From NCBI GenBank assembly GCA_011052255.1, contig DRJJ01000217.1, positions 1 through 6,728 of the forward strand: a stretch of DNA of 6,728 nt. The letters run 5' to 3'. Position 1 is the stretch's first letter, and each line of letters opens with the position of its first letter. This document shows, piece by piece, positions 5,618 through 6,728 of this stretch. This DNA comes from Gammaproteobacteria bacterium. GTDB lineage: Bacteria; Pseudomonadota; Gammaproteobacteria; DRJJ01. Below the pieces are notes generated by a model. The model did not search any database, was not told the origin of the DNA, and was given only the letters and a program-made list of their open reading frames with translations. The position numbers and the translations under genes were made by a program.

Positions 5618-6728
5618 TCACTCATGCAGACGTCTTACACTGACTACACTGAAATCATCGGCCATCGGGTGTGCAAAAATTTTCTCGAATTTGTCAATCA
5701 GGTTGTCAAACAGCTGCTCGGGGGGATCAATAATCAGGTGTTCCTGTATCAGTTCGTACAGTGGCTCGTCTCCCAGCCGGTCACCTTTTTTGGTCTTGCC
5801 TTCATTGACCGCATCGCTATACAGCAGCAGCATAGATCCTGTCGGGAAGTCTACTACGAGATTTTTATATTCAGAATCATCAAACATACCAACAGGCAGA
5901 CCTTCACCATTACCGATATGCATCGCTCCACGGTCTGGCTGTAATATTAATGGACTGGGGGTGCCTGCAGAGGCATAAGTCAGGGTGTCTTTTGCACAAT
6001 CGATCAGACCGAAAAACATGGTGGCGTACTGGCCCATGGGCAGCAGCTCATTCAGCTGGCTGTTGATCACCTTCAGGAATTCAGCCGGGTTTTCGTCGGG
6101 TGCAACACCACTGTTTAGTACCGTATGCAGACGGAAGGTATTAATGGCTGCATTAATGCCATGTCCGGAAAAGTCGACGATCAATACTACAAAACGATCT
6201 TCGTCCAGATCCTTGATGCCCCAGAAGTCACCACCCAGTTCTGAACAGGGTACAATTTTTGATTGTATCGACAACCTATGGCTGGCTGCAATTTCTTCAA
6301 CCACACCGGGATCGGGTAGCAACACAACCTGGCTGGCACTGGCGCTGGCCAGTTCGGCAGCGACACGCTCGCGATACTCTTCCAGTTCATCAGATAACTG
6401 TCTTAGCTTGTTACGTTGCCCGATCAGTGCCAGGTGGTTACGTACTCTGGCCATTACAATAAGAGGACTAAAGGGTTTGGTTATAAAATCGATCGCACCC
6501 GCAGCAAAGCCATCTGCCTCATCCTGCTCTGCATCCCTGGCTGTAACAAAAATAACCGGAATATTCTGGGTCGCCGGGTCCTGTTTGAGGCGTTTACACA
6601 CCTCGTAGCCATCCATTTCCGGCATCATGATATCCAGCAACACCAGGTCAGGCTGTTTTGCGATAGCCAGTTTCAGGGCCGTTTCGCCCTTGGTCGCAAA
6701 GATCACGTTCACCTCTTCTGACAAAACC
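5618..6728 (-). CDS. Receiver-PP2C phosphatase response regulator (RsbU/SpoIIE type), N-terminus beyond the window
   Basis: The coding frame runs off the right edge; at least 370 residues are in view. Numbering here starts at the Leu codon (TTG) at 6722-6724. That codon is unlikely to be the start, because the visible protein begins inside a receiver domain whose first strand, acidic pair and first helix are missing. The receiver shows phosphoacceptor D31 in LLDIMMPEMDG, T61 and K83-P84. A probable coiled coil (about 95-130) links it to a PP2C-type serine/threonine phosphatase domain (about 150-366) with the metal-binding motifs GGDF (D166), DFSGHG (D184) and a final DD pair (D356-D357). This architecture is known from RsbU/HsbR-like regulators, which dephosphorylate STAS anti-sigma-factor antagonists when the receiver is phosphorylated. 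It is the most upstream operon gene visible and ends 22 bases before the kinase. Its target is not in the window. Confidence 0.92.
   Translation of the reverse strand, partial: VLSEEVNVIFATKGETALKLAIAKQPDLVLLDIMMPEMDGYEVCKRLKQDPATQNIPVIFVTARDAEQDEADGFAAGAIDFITKPFSPLIVMARVRNHLALIGQRNKLRQLSDELEEYRERVAAELASASASQVVLLPDPGVVEEIAASHRLSIQSKIVPCSELGGDFWGIKDLDEDRFVVLIVDFSGHGINAAINTFRLHTVLNSGVAPDENPAEFLKVINSQLNELLPMGQYATMFFGLIDCAKDTLTYASAGTPSPLILQPDRGAMHIGNGEGLPVGMFDDSEYKNLVVDFPTGSMLLLYSDAVNEGKTKKGDRLGDEPLYELIQEHLIIDPPEQLFDNLIDKFEKIFAHPMADDFSVVSVRRLHE

Noticed and set aside
5985..6608. 207-residue plus-strand frame opposite the phosphatase gene
   Set aside because: Serine/arginine-rich composition typical of an antisense shadow, no ribosome binding site support, and complete overlap with clear receiver and PP2C motifs on the other strand.
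6722..6724. TTG as the start codon of the phosphatase response regulator
   Set aside because: The frame stays open to the window edge, and the receiver would lack its first strand, acidic pair and first helix. The codon reads as an internal Leu, so the gene is treated as partial.
1..6728. CRISPR array, insertion sequence, phage or toxin-antitoxin genes
   Set aside because: No regularly spaced direct repeats, transposase motifs, terminal inverted repeats or toxin/antitoxin-like pairs were seen on either strand.

Overview
The window looks like a chromosomal segment of a Gram-negative bacterium, most likely a gammaproteobacterium of middling GC. This rests on an outer-membrane-type lipoprotein signal, a BvgS/EvgS-style hybrid sensor kinase with periplasmic domains, and Shine-Dalgarno and sigma70-like signals. 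The genus cannot be named from the sequence alone.

Layout: positions 1-1299 carry two small plus-strand genes for exported proteins of unknown function. The first is a 159-residue lipoprotein (85-564), followed by a perfect 14-bp hairpin. The second is a 107-residue secreted or periplasmic basic protein (843-1166) with a good ribosome binding site and a plausible promoter about 120 bases upstream. The 3' part of the second gene may be frameshifted. Positions 1167-1358 are a convergent intergenic stretch with four successive hairpins.

Positions 1359-6728 are one tightly packed minus-strand signalling operon, transcribed right to left: (1) a receiver-PP2C (RsbU/SpoIIE-type) phosphatase response regulator, cut by the right edge of the window; (2) a 1277-residue hybrid histidine kinase with the order signal peptide, two Venus-flytrap solute-binding domains, one membrane helix, HisKA, HATPase, REC, REC, HPt and a helical tail; (3) a 126-residue stand-alone receiver. 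Both gene junctions are exactly 22 bases.

Working model (inference): the two periplasmic domains sense a small solute. Phosphate then moves from H548 through D838 and/or D981 to H1136, and on to the free receiver (D58) and/or the receiver of the phosphatase. Phosphatases of this type normally dephosphorylate an STAS anti-sigma-factor antagonist, so the operon may connect solute sensing to a partner-switching output. No STAS protein or anti-sigma kinase lies in the window. All the component families are known. What stands out is their combination and some details of the kinase, not an unknown type of system.
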